Of a stretch of 64,000 nt of DNA, positions 36,497 to 47,830 are shown in pieces. Positions within the stretch are counted from its first letter, which is position 1. Every line of letters begins with the position of its first letter. Below the pieces are notes generated by a model. That model was not told where the DNA came from, ran no database searches, and saw only the letters and a program-made list of their open reading frames with translations. Origin of the DNA: Lepeophtheirus salmonis. Its lineage: Eukaryota; Arthropoda; Copepoda; Siphonostomatoida; Caligidae. Where the stretch lies: positions 31,805,971 to 31,869,970 of the forward strand of contig NC_052134.2 of the NCBI RefSeq assembly GCF_016086655.4, in the 5' to 3' direction. A program made the translations under genes and the position numbers.

Positions 36497-39400
36497 CTAC
36501 AAAATATGAATACACAAAATATGAATAGGATACAAAAAAAAGATCATATTCAAATCGAAGACCAGATAATGCCGGGCATCTTGCAATGGCATAAATGACT
36601 GAGTTAAACTTCTTTCAACAGTCCTTACAGGGAGAGTTGAAGTAAATACAGCCCGTCGAAATTTGGAACTAAGACGTAAATTTCCTATCTTCCTTGACAA
36701 AAGTGAGGGACTCCATTATTACCTTTTCTCATTTTTGCGGCAGGTCAAGAAGATCAATATAAGTTTGACAAATTTTCTTTGCATAATGTTCGAGGGAGTC
36801 TGAAGTAACATCTTTAAATAACAAGGTATAGGGGACTTATGAAAATTAGCTGCTTTTAGCAGATAATAATAAAATTTTCCAGACTTCACCCTTGACTCTT
36901 GTTTTACAACCATATCATGAATAGTATAAATTTCTTTGGAAAGAGCCATAATCTCGAGACTAATTGGGCTATCTAAAGGTCCAAAGGACGCATATATTTT
37001 TGAAAACTGACGAATAATGTCCATAATAGCAGCCGAGTCATACGTCATAGAAGCTTTCCACAAATTTTTTTGGGAGCCAGCCCAGGAAAGCGATATGTCA
37101 AACAGAAGAGAATTAGATAAATCTGTTCCGATCATAATGGATTCAAAGATTTTACTATTAGAAATGACAGAACGCCATTCTTTTTCAGTATTATAGGATA
37201 AATCAATTATAATCTCCCTGTCTATTTTAAGTACAGCATGACCTAACTGAACCAACCCTCTCCCAAGTTGCCTACTTTTTAGAGCCTGAATATAACTTCG
37301 GTGAAATAACGGCCAATTGGCCAATCTTGGCAACGTGGAAGCTAAATAAAGAACTGAAGGAACCAAATTTACGTTGTACAGGTCGACACACGTCTGCAAG
37401 TTCAATCTCCTCCATTCAGCTATCCTAAGGCTTATAAACCATTCTATATAGTTTTTATTTGAAAAAAAACTCTCCATGTCTTTCCCAATCAATTCCAAGA
37501 ACCTTAATTTTATCGTTAACCGAGCACCTCTGAATTTCAGAATTCTTGCTAGAAGTCCACTCCCCCAATGGGAGGATTGCTGTTTTCTTTTTATTTAATT
37601 CCAAACCTGAGAATTTCTTGTACTGTGAGAAGAACGTAAGTAAAATTTCAATCCTCTTCTTCAACTGTAATTCCGAATTCCCATCCATCATATGCATATA
37701 TGTATAAAAGATGTTTTTTCTTTCCAACTTTAACTCCAAATTCAGAGTACTTGCCCCTAATATCTTGAGCAAATTCCTCAATTGCAGCAATAGGGAAGGG
37801 AAGCCACAGGACATCCCTGTCTGCAGCTCCTTTTAAGAAGAATTGGAGCATTTTCAAGACCATCTCAGGTGATTGTAGAGGTTCCATTTAGTAACAGTAC
37901 CCTCATTGCGTTAAAAAAACGAGTGGGCAGTAATTATTTGACAGAATGAAGGATTTGTCGATGATAAATAGAATAAAACGCTTTGCTGAAGTCAATTGCT
38001 ATAATAGCACCGAATATAGCATTAGAACCCAATCATTCTATCGTACATTGAATGTTGCATTATTTATCTAAAATCTTCCTGTTTTTCAAAAAGCCTTTCT
38101 GATGGGCTATGATCCTTTTGTTGAGAATTGGCTCTAACACCCGAAAGGACCCTATATGATTCGTTTAACACTGTTATGGGTCTCCAATCATTGATATCTA
38201 AACCATCGCCTTTCTTTGGTATTAATACAACTCGACCTTTAGAGACTGACTTTGGCAATTTTGGCAACTGACTTTGGCCCCGAATTTTTCCATAGATCTG
38301 CCTACTTTCAATAGGAAGGGAGGGATTTCTTCTTCAAAAGATTTAAAAAATACACCTCCCATTCTATCGGTACAAGAGACTTTATTACCCTTGAAAAATG
38401 TCCTAATATATTTATTTATATTAGTGGATGTGAAAACTGGAGTATATGCTCCCTTTTTTCTAACTGGAATTTTTGGATTCGTGATACCAACTAAGGATTT
38501 GAAAGAATCGTAAAATGCACTAAAGATGTCCACCGTTTTACATAAAGTCTTTTTATTATGTATAATTTTGCTAATTGATGATCCTGTAATGTTTTCTTCC
38601 TCTTCAAGTTTTTTTATACGCTGAGCGTGGTTATTTTCATTTAACACCTTTTTCCTCATATCATCTTCCGAAACTTCTTATATTCGATAACTATTAACTA
38701 AGTCTGACGTGTAGCTTCTTTAAAAAAAGGACCCATTATCTAAAATATCATCCACATCTTTTTATAACTGGATTAACTGTAGCTCTTGTATCTCTAACAT
38801 ATTTACATGATGATAATTTAATGATCCTATTAAACTTTTGAGTAGCTTGTTTGGCAGAAACATTTGAATAAAAAGAGTCGACTAGTCTAGTTTTCATGAT
38901 TCAATGAAACCCTTTTCTACAAGAATTCATTTCAGTATTTTGAAACTTCTGAGTTCCCAAAAGGCTGTAGAATTTAATTTTAAATATTTTATGATCAGAA
39001 CTAGGTTCCGGACGATACTTGACAGTCTTAATTCTTGACAAAAAAAAATGATGGAGAAACAAAAGCATAATCAATTCTTGAAGAATGTAGCCCCCTCCTC
39101 CAGGAAACTGTTTCCTCTGAAGATGTGACCTTCATAACATCTACTAAGTTAACTTGCCAGATAAGTTTATTTAGAATCGGCTTATTTGAGTAGTATCCAT
39201 CCTCGTTGTCCAGATCAACATTCAAGTCGCCAACAAGTAGTAAAGGAATGTCGTCATTTATTTGACTATTAATAATTGACTGAAAGAAAGTTAACGATTT
39301 ATCGTTAGGGCCGTAAGCGTTTATTACTGAGAAACAGTTATCAGCATTAAAAATAAAAAAAAAATTGTGCCAATCACTAGACTGAGAAAGTTCCTTTACG

Positions 39401-39752
39401 ACAGAAGATTCATTCAATCTTTTCGACACTAATGTTAAAACACCCCTTTTCTTATCGAAGCCGGTAAAATAACTTCTAAAATTCCTGGGAAGACAGAGGG
39501 CAGGAAATGTTACAAGTTGTTGCGAGCGGTTTTGACATCCTTTAGACATATCACATCGGGCTTCATTGATATTAAATGGCTCATGAGGGCGTGTCGAGAC
39601 TTATGCTCCTTGCCACCTCGAAAATTTAAGGAAATCAGTTTACTAATGCCCATATTTTTCTTAATATCATTCGTTATAGTGTTGCTAAAAAAGTCATTGA
39701 TTTTCAACTGAATATCATCGGTAATTTTTTTTCTTTCTTGATAAGTTTTCAA
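36497..39752 (-). pseudogene. Non-LTR ORF2: endonuclease, reverse transcriptase, C-terminal region
   Basis: Endonuclease (39752-38990): ISLNFRGG, then PDVICLKDVK where QET is usual, NAYGPN, GDLNVDLDNED (39203-39232), SRIDYAFVSP, and after a frameshift PSSDHKIFKI (38991-39003 codes the SDH). RT: VVLIPKKGDGLDINDWRPI (38170-38240), motif A GAIIAIDFSKAFYS (37978-38012), CRQGCPVA (37806-37826), and YAYD in place of the catalytic YADD (about 37687-37699), followed at once by a frameshift. Next come LELNKKKTAILPLG and a 259-codon open frame (36719-37498), the longest in the window. The terminal Cys/His-like segment VERSLTQSFMPLQDARHYL (36497-36700) has lost its cysteines. At least five frame breaks make it dead. 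Confidence 0.75.
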
Positions 39753-39836
39753 TTTTGAAGTAATATAAATAACATGTTTAAAGCTTTAATAGTGTTTTTC
39801 CTTTCTGGAGAATTACCCGATGCAGAACGATCTCTC

Positions 39837-41672
39837 TTAACATATAAAACATGCAATTGAAGGTGTTTCCTTCTGGCCAATTGTATTGAATTTTATTTTT
39901 CCTTTTTCTATTTTTCCTCTCTCTGAGCTAAAAACCTTCAATGTTCTTTCATAATAGCGTACCCTATCTTGCATACAATAATGTTTTATATCGCCAAAAT
40001 TAAAACAATTCTGGAACTCCTTCTTACTTCCTCCAAACATTAACCTGACTAGAGTTCCTCAAAATGGTATAATTTGGGGAAGTAAAGAAGGATCAGCAAC
40101 CATTTCCTATCCCTCCATATACTCTTGTACTGAGTAAATAATTCCTCAGCTCTCTTATCCTCAGGATTCTTCTTTGGATAGTGGTTAACTATTTCTCTGA
40201 TTTGTTTTAACCAATCTACAATTTTAAATTCTTCAACACGCTTAAACGTATTAACCAACGTAATATGTAAGTTTTTTTTTCCTATTGACGGATAACTTTC
40301 AATTTTAAAGACACCTCTTCTATCACTCCATCAGCATTTTCCAACATAATTTTTTTCCCTCTCTTCCAATCTTCTATTCTGTCTCTCGCATCAATTGGGA
40401 AAATTGAATAAAAACAAGCCTATCCAACACCAAATCTTGGGTTAGAACCCCATGCTCGTGTTCTTTAAACCCAAAGAATAAAGTTAAATTATATTCATCA
40501 ATATTTCTTAATCTGTCTTGGCGATAAACCTTTCCATCCTTGTCCTCAATAAGAACAAAAAAAGTCCTATTCATATCTATACTCTCATTAACTTTATGAT
40601 TATAGTTACCACTTCTTGCAGTGACACGAGAATACAATTTCTTAACAAGATCATCTGGGGAGGATCAGTAGCGTTTTCCTCTATAGAAGATATCTCAAAG
40701 GAAGGGAGAGCGAATACACACTCTCAGCAGGGTAAGGAGGAGGAAGAACACATAAGGTAGAAGAGAAGATAGGGTGATTATAAAAAAACCAAAATGAAGT
40801 CTCTATGATAATCAAAATCCTCAAGAATAGATTCCGATAAAAAAAAGTTAAAGGATATCACTGATGATCCAAGCCTTTTGATAAAAACACACACAGTACA
40901 CTTATAATCACTTATTTGTGAAAAAAAACGTAATTAAAATCACTTAACACATAGAAATTAAATTAAATCAAGAGCCAAGGGATTCCTTGACACTTGAGAT
41001 ACATAAAATATACATAAGATTTTGATGATGAAGGAGTTGACTTTGCAGAAAGGTTCGAGCATACATCTTAATACTTTCTCACATAGGCATATTTTAAAGT
41101 CAAATATAACACATACACGTCATCTCTAGCTAGCAGAAGTTTACGAGAATCTATCAAAGCTTTGAAAGAATTATTATCTTCATGCTTCACGTCAACTTCA
41201 ATTAGAAAAATAATGTCATTCGTGGTTCTTTTCATAGAAATTTTATTTCGAGTTATTATAAGAGGGCGATGAGCTCTATCGAAATTAATACTGTGAACCT
41301 CGTTGGGATTTAATTTTAAAATAGCCTTAGCAATCGAAACAAGAATGCAAGATGCATTTGACTTTTACTACAAGGACTACGTTTTTAAATTCTTTGAGCA
41401 ACGAAGTATAAATTTTTCCAACCTTTCAAGTCATTAAAAGTACCCTCAGGCACATAATTAAACGAAGGGATGGAATATCTGTTTAAATTCGTGTTCACAA
41501 CTCCACTATATGACATTGATTTTGGTGTATTGGACGTTCCCATATTGACAACAGGAACTATTGATGAAGATTCAATAAAAACAGTGTCTTTATTCTTATA
41601 ATTAGGATTGGTACTATTTGCTCCAAGAAACCCCGTGTTCTTGGAAGCAACGGAGCCCAAATGTTGATCCAT
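39837..41672 (-). pseudogene. Non-LTR ORF1 (gag-like), broken
   Basis: The likely start is the Met at 41672 (MDQHLGSVASKNTGFLG). The frame runs to 41385, with Ser/Asn-rich sequence and SYSGVVN. After a frameshift it continues in 41370-41068 (FDRAHRPLIITRNKIS). Further segments are 40374-40637 (FFVLIEDKDGKVYRQDRLRN), about 40281-40373, and 40049-40258. The last, 40040-39837, holds QNCFNFGDIKHYC, a degenerate counterpart of the CCHC knuckle in the neighbouring copy, here with at least two ligands lost. Order and position upstream of ORF2 support ORF1. The protein would coat element RNA. Confidence 0.6.
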
Positions 41673-41830
41673 TTACAATGGATAAGGTTGTCAGTAGGAG
41701 ATCCCAACTGAGATTTCTCCTTTTTTTTTTCTTTCTTTCGCCGGACGTGGAAAATAATATATAAATATAACAACAACGACGACAAAAGAGGAAGCAGAAG
41801 AAATTTAATGCTAGTTTAGTCACCCTGATT

Positions 41831-42759
41831 AAATTACATCACTGAGGGAGAACTCCCGTGATTATAAACAGGTATTAAAATAGGCTAGGTAAAAAAAAAG
41901 GAAGAAAATCCCTTTACATGCTCCGTGATGAATCCAAGACGGTTTTTGACGTGATAGGTGAGGTTCATACGCTTAAGAGGAATCAAGAAAACTGAAAAGG
42001 GCCCATGTAAACACATTGATGTATTTTTTTCAACAAAAAAGAATATTAAAACCACACACAATAATAATCACGAAGGAAGAAAAAAAAAAAAACACTCCTG
42101 CACTGCTGATCTTGTTGGGTTCCTATAAATCTTGGTACGGACAGCCGAGACAACTTTGGAGATCTTTGCAGTACAAGATTTTGATTACTACCAGTCTTTT
42201 CATACCGTTTGATAGCTTTGTGGACGAATTGGGAGGAAAATGCGCCCTAAGGGCGTTTCTAATTTCCAGTGGCTTCATTCGTTTTTTATGGAGCTTAATA
42301 ACTATTTCTTTTCGACCCTCCATCTTGACGGAATGAAAACGGATTTTGACTTATCCCTTTATTTAGTTGGTGGGGAAAGGGAAACATCAATAGATTGAAG
42401 AGAATTTAGGCACCAAAAAATAATGAACAGATGATGTATGGTGGCAAAAATGAACTTTGTGACATGGATCTGAATGACCCAGTATATTAGAGTGCCCCGT
42501 TAATGATTTTTTTGAGCTATGCAGCCACAAGATGCATCAAAATTTGAGTAACTTTACACAGATTATGAAAATAGTTAAAAAAATGTGTACCATTCGGAGG
42601 ACTCTACCGCTCTTCAAATTTTTGTAAAAATGTACGTCTTCACAGAATTAAAACGTATGTCTAAAATAATACAAAAATGAATTTTCAGAGTTATTTTATG
42701 ATTGAAGCAAGAATGGACACTTGTTAGAGCACAAAACATCCTCCTATAGTCATTTTTTT
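41831..42759. other. Spacer containing a mariner fragment, otherwise unassigned
   Basis: Apart from the transposase N-terminal fragment listed separately, nothing is recognised between the retrotransposon 5' end and the inverted-repeat unit at 42760. Confidence 0.45.
42095..42323 (-). pseudogene. mariner/Tc1-type transposase N-terminal fragment
   Basis: The minus-strand Met at 42323 starts MEGRKEIVIKLHKKRMKPLE, a typical helix-turn-helix start of this transposase class. After frame changes the sequence reads VSAVRTKIYRNPTRSA (about 42105-42160), matching the RT-x-K-x-IxRNPxRS linker between the DNA-binding and catalytic domains. The catalytic domain is absent. It is unlike the copies at 12.5 and 50 kb. 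The overlapping plus-strand frame 42016-42336 is its antisense shadow. Confidence 0.5.
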
Positions 42760-42794
42760 GTGTGACCTTGACCTCTCAAAATGTAATGGCCTCT
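42760..42794 (+). repeat. Left terminal inverted repeat with AGGTCA-type motif
   Basis: It contains TGACCTTGACCT, the complement of AGGTCAAGGTCA. This includes the TCAAGGTCA monomer site known for FTZ-F1/ERR-type nuclear receptors. Its partner at 43651-43685 keeps the same core, so the match may simply reflect the terminal repeat. Confidence 0.5.
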
Positions 42795-42821
42795 TAAAAA
42801 GTGTAGGAGCTACAAAAGCTT

Positions 42822-43352
42822 TTGAAGGAGTTGTTTCCATCGCAAATAAGTTATAGAAGAGTACATCTAAGTTTCATTAGAACATGGATAATCTTATTTG
42901 GGACACACAACGCCAAGTCGTGTTACAAGGCGGCTATTTTTACTTCGATCACAAATTTATTTGAGAGGCAATGTTGGAATTTAGATGTCATAATTTCCGT
43001 TGGATGTGACAGACATGAAACTAAAACCGGTTGGAAGGGTTGCATCATTCAATATTTTGAAAACCATTTAGAGAGACTATTACAATGACTCATTTGTATG
43101 CTTCATGCCAAAGAATATTCCAGACCAACTGGAAAACGATTGGCTGGCTGTGAAAATGAAACTGTCGTGCCTCTTTCTGGAGTGACCGGTAATTTGCCTA
43201 ACTTGCCAAAGAATGTAGTGGATCAACTAAGTACAGATAAAAAATATCCAGATGAAATATGTCAAGCTGTTTCAACTTGTTCCTGTACACCTGAGCTGGC
43301 AAACTGTAAACCTGGAAAGTTGGCACACTCCAGATGGCTTACTACTGTTTAA
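42822..43352 (+). pseudogene. Conserved uncharacterised protein fragment with one in-frame stop
   Basis: Two frames listed by stops (42822-43088, 88 codons; 43098-43352, 84 codons) are in the same phase and are separated only by a TGA at 43086-43088. The flanking text LERLLQ-stop-LICMLHAKE suggests a Trp codon (TGG) changed to TGA. Visible blocks are SVGCDRHETKTGWKGCIIQ, NLPNLPKNVVDQLSTDKKY, SCTPELANCKPGKLAHSRWL and TTV, then a stop. I recall similar blocks (HANELP-like, AHSRWLTT) from a multicopy uncharacterised arthropod protein family, but cannot verify this here and give no function. The full protein would be longer. It lies inside inverted repeats at 42760 and 43685. Confidence 0.5.
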
Positions 43353-43650
43353 ATTTTGAGTTTTGTCTTGGATTCTAATTTCTAATATACTTACCTATAT
43401 TATTTATCTATATTTTGAAAAATTGATTGTAATATAAAATACCTTTAAATATTAATTTTTGTATTATTTTAGGCAATCAGTTTAATTATGGAAAAACAAA
43501 AAATTTTACAAAAATTCGAAGACTAGTAGAGCCCTTCAAATGCTGGAAAATTTTAGTATCATTGATTTTAATAATAAAATAAAATATAATAATAAAAGTT
43601 ACGGATCGATTTGATCAAACTTGGTACTAAGATTAATTATGGTCACAATT

Positions 43651-43685
43651 AGAGGGCAATATATTTTGAAAGGTCAAGGTCACAC
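43651..43685 (-). repeat. Right terminal inverted repeat
   Basis: Inverted partner of 42760-42794 (31 of 35 matching). Confidence 0.55.
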
Positions 43686-43916
43686 CAGAATATTACCCTA
43701 CTGTATATCTATTTCAGAATATCATATTTGAAAATACTTATACATATTTTTTAAATGACATTATTTTACTTTTAAATTTGATAATAACAATTCCCTTTAA
43801 CACAAAATATTATGAAATCTGAGAAAATTCATAGGGTATACTTGTCTGATTAAGTTAATTTAAAAGCATAATAAACCATAAAGGGGTGATCGCTTACTAA
43901 TTTATGTATTTCAATA

Positions 43917-44380
43917 ATGTATTTTAGACAGAGTACGACAGATAGCTACGAAAATTGTGTGTATCTTGGCCAAGGAAATAAAGAAAACGAAGAACAACAT
44001 AGTAACCCTGATAATTTGGAGAAAAGCTGTGAGGACGTTTCATTGGATCAATTACAGTCAGCTGTGACAAGGGAGAAGGAAATAAACAAGGACATTGCCA
44101 AGAATTACTCCAATATCCATCCCCAACTCTGAGTCAAGGCTCAAGGACTTTTACTTATATCTCCGCAACAAATCCTCCATGTTACTTCCCGTCTTTTGAG
44201 CACACACGAATTTTCAATCAGGTTTTGAATATAATTGAATTTAGTTGGAAAGGAAGTTTACAGCTTAGGAATAACATAATAATAATAACAAAGAATTCCA
44301 TTCTTTAGATTACTAATTCCAAAAAGTTGGGCCAGTTAAAAAATACAAGCGACTATTATCGCTATTTATGAAGGTGTTTT
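43917..44380 (+). repeat. Dispersed repeat, copy D, with open frame
   Basis: This is the best copy of the family. An open frame of 71 codons (43917-44132) ends with a conserved block: NPDNLEKSCEDVSLDQLQSA, VTREKEINKDIAKNYSNIHP, QL, stop. Copies A, B and E preserve the same peptide with substitutions. The repeat homology begins near 43995 (AGTAACCCTGATAATTTGGA) and continues beyond the stop to about 44380 (ATTTATGAAGG). I do not recognise the peptide. Charged residues and no hydrophobic segment suggest a soluble protein tail if it was ever translated. Confidence 0.55.
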
Positions 44381-47300
44381 CTGTCTATGTCGAGACTTGC
44401 AATTTATGAATAAAGCAAATGTATGTACATAACGTAGATAATGTGTTTTTAATCTAAGATGATTGTTGTGTAATGTTATAAGTGTTTTAAGATATTTACA
44501 TGTTTAAGTGGCAAGATACAATGGATATGAAAAAATAAAAAACAAGCCCCTTCTACTACTTTCACGTTTATATCTACATTAGCCATATATGTATTTGTTT
44601 AATCCAATTAACATGGATTTCCTTTTATAGCAGGAGGTCAAAGTTGGCGTTCTCTTTTCACCTCTTGCTCTTTCACTCTCCCATGGACTAACATGATATT
44701 TTCGATTTTAACCTTTTAAGATCTTATTGATGTACGACATGGCATAACTCCACTAATACAAAAATATCTATACTTAAAGGTTTTTTATCAGTTGTCGACT
44801 TTTTACTTATTTTCCTCTTATTGATGATGATTTAGTTAATTACCAATGGATTAAACATTATTTTTCCTCTGTTTTTTCTTTAAAAGTTGCAAGTTACGAT
44901 AAAAATAACGTCGTTAGGAATTCCCTAAAACTGAGAGACAAAGTATATAAGGGACATTTTTTTTCTATGAATTTCATTGATAAACACGCCCAATTCTGTG
45001 ACGTAATATACATATATAAATCTTATAAATATAAACAATCATCTTAAGTACTTCTACGTGTCACCTTATGGTATGATCATATTATGTCTTATGGGTTGTG
45101 ATTTAATTAATTATTCGACCAAATCATATTTATTTCGTTTATATCTTATATGTTCATGAGAAACGTTCGTTTAATAAGAGGAATCCACCTATTCGTCTCC
45201 TGGCCTCTTTTTTTTTTTTTTCTTCGAAAAGAGTTCATAGAGGAGTAAATAAAAACAACTTGAAGTGTTTGTATGACATGTCATTTTGAGGAGTTTCAAG
45301 GAAATGAGATACATTTCTTCTCGCAAAAGTAAAAAAAAAGAAGAAGATCACTTGATTAACTTCTAGCTAATTAATAAAGGAATCAAGAACATCTATCCAG
45401 ACTTTTTCTTTATAAAATTAATAGAAATCTATATATTATGTACATTAGAACCCTCGGATCTTTTGTTCAACGGAACAAAATATAAATCCTTTAACATTTG
45501 TTGTAAATTTCCAAGCATTTGTCAATTAAAAACTCTTGACTCATACTTTTTATCAATTTGACTATTATGTTGTACTTGAAAGTGCTTCAAAGAAAGTGAT
45601 AATGATGAGGATTGTAGTAGTTCATCAAATATTTTACTATAAATGGATTTAGTGAGGGGAATGACCCAAATTATAGATAATATACATTTTTAAATAATTA
45701 CCAATATCATTTGCCCATCTCAAAGATACAACTTATTGCTCCTTCTTAATGTATATTAAACAGTTACAATTTTTTTAACAATCATATGCATGACAAGTCA
45801 ATAACCAAGAAAGGTAGAAAAATCTAACTCATAAACCTCTTTGAAATATTCAAAAAAAAATCTTTATATTTGTGAGAGTTATTTTTTTTCTCATCCATTA
45901 ATATAATTGATTATGATATCAATACATTATTATTATCCCCATATTTTTTAAAGATCGCTGTTGAATCTAGTCCTATTGTTATTCGTTAGGAGTAAGAAGC
46001 TTTTGATAGGGATGGAATAGGGGTAAAGAAGTAGACTAGGAGCTAATTAAAATTCATTGAGAGAAATATGCATTTCATATGTGATATATTAATAAGTGGA
46101 GAGTCCTTCTGGAGTTATTCATAAAGGAAAATTGGTATCCTTGAAAATATTTTTAAACCCATGATGATTGTGATTGACTGAAGGAACTTCACAGTGAACG
46201 TGAGATTTACCAAAGCTATATATCTTAATCTTACGAGTCTGAAGGAAAATATTTCAAGTTAACATGTTTCCGGATTTCATAACGAAATGGAATCCCATGC
46301 ATTAAGAGTTCTAGACACCCTCAAATCCAAATGAAACATTTCTTCTCATTTAAGATATCCATTTGTCTATTACTGGAATTCAATATTTATGTGAGTAGTC
46401 ATCATTCGTTAAGAAAAAGGAGTAACGTTATTCATCTTTACCACTCTTTCGATATACGACTATAAGGCTACATATATCCTCTAAATAGTAAATTTGCTTA
46501 AAAAAGAAGAATATTGGCTTTGGAAGCTTCCTGGTATTCTTAGACATACTCTTTGGGTTTTCAAATACTGGTAAATATCACAATTTAGCATATTAACTAT
46601 TGAACTTATATATTATATTATGATATTTCTATTTACACCTATTAGCTATAACATTCATAGCAAAGGGGAACACTCATTTTGTACAAATGAGTTCAAGGTA
46701 GAAAATGAATTTATCTTGGAGTGCATAATCCAAAACTAATTTCAGTTTTGAATTCAGTCTTCTGAATTCTAAAATATCTGGGATTACAGTAATTTAAGAC
46801 AATTATTACTCAGAGTGACTTTTTACCCTTAAAATAATCCCAAAATTAAAAGTTGGATGAATAAAACTTATTCAAAAATGTTTTTTTATTATTAAAAAGT
46901 GTATTATTGATAATGTATCTTGTTCTAAACTCGATTTAGTTCCATTTATATCCTCAAAAATGAGGAAAACAACACGTCTTCGACACTTATAATTTATTCC
47001 TAATACATATTGATGAGAAATATCATAGCTTGTTATTTAGAAAAATAAAAATGCATAACATAAAAAAAGATATATTTAAAAAATTTGCATTTCCAAGGAC
47101 TTTTGTTCCATTTTGTATTTTTAAAATGATCCCATTTTGAAATAATAAAATTCTCTACTCATTGTGAATGGATCCCTTTACTCTTTCGATCCTGGTATCT
47201 CATTCCGAAGGAAGGATTTTGTGCTCATGAATAAATTTGATTATTAGGTTCAATTAATTTCTACAAAATACATCTTTCTCTAAAATAAGAATTCTTGCCT

Positions 47301-47639
47301 ATCTTTAGTGTAAATTCTTTTAAATGTGCATAATAAAATAAATATATATAATTTTAATTTTTTCACTGTACTATTTTAAATGTAGAAGATTATCTTCTTA
47401 ATAGCAGTAATTTATTTACTCCCCTAATCATATTGCATGCACCTGATATTAACCAGGGTCTTAACTCAGTAACACAGTTGATTTTTCCCGCAGCTTCCAA
47501 GCTATAGTATAGTAGTAACAGCTGTTTTATCAGTTATCTACTTGATTTACTTTTCTTGACCTTTATTAGTAGTAATGTTAATCAGTAGCATTTCGCGTAT
47601 GTTAAAAATGAACACGGGATTTTGTCGAAAAGCAGCTTA
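44381..47639. other. AT-rich stretch, nothing recognised
   Basis: About 3.3 kb without recognisable genes, RNA genes or element ends. Confidence 0.5.
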
Positions 47640-47830
47640 GTTTTCATAACCTTTTCATTCGATCAGCTACAATCTGCTGTGACGAAAAGGGGAAGGAGAA
47701 ATTAACTAGGACATTGGCAAGAACTACTCTCATGTTAATTCTCAGTTCCTCTCTGAGTCCAAGAAGGAGTTACAATTATAACCCTAAAACACTTCCTCAG
47801 AGATGCTAAATGTTAAGTCTGGTTTTGTAT
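47640..47830 (+). repeat. Dispersed repeat, copy E
   Basis: It reads DQLQSAVT, then after a frameshift a segment with DIGKNYSHVNSQFLSESKKE, LQL and stop. The upstream and downstream parts of the family are mostly missing. Confidence 0.55.

Larger units (their letters stand above)
36300..41830 (-). mobile_element. Non-LTR retrotransposon, upstream copy (near full length, decayed)
   Basis: Minus-strand order: 5' leader (about 41830-41673), ORF1 (41672-39837), ORF2 with endonuclease (39752-38990), RT (38659-37455) and C-terminal region (37498-36497), then a short 3' region to about 36300 with AATAATAAT-type sequence. It sits head-to-tail immediately upstream of the second copy. The endonuclease and RT sequence resemble the Tx1/L1-like group (for example LIPKKGDGLDINDWRPI), and ORF1 has a zinc-knuckle-like region. 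The exact ends and target duplication were not resolved. Confidence 0.7.
42760..43685. mobile_element. 926-bp unit with 35-bp terminal inverted repeats
   Basis: The left end (42760-42794) begins GTGTGACCTTGACCTCTCAA, and the reverse complement of the right end (43651-43685) begins GTGTGACCTTGACCTTTCAA. The two match at 31 of 35 positions and the similarity stops at the outer edge. The unit encloses the interrupted reading frame at 42822-43352. It looks like a small DNA transposon or an inverted-repeat-bounded gene fragment. No clear target duplication is visible. Confidence 0.55.

Noticed and set aside
38274..38513. Plus-strand 79-codon frame
   Set aside because: Antisense shadow of the RT N-terminal region on the minus strand.
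42016..42336. Plus-strand 106-codon frame
   Set aside because: Antisense to the mariner N-terminal fragment, which reads better on the minus strand.
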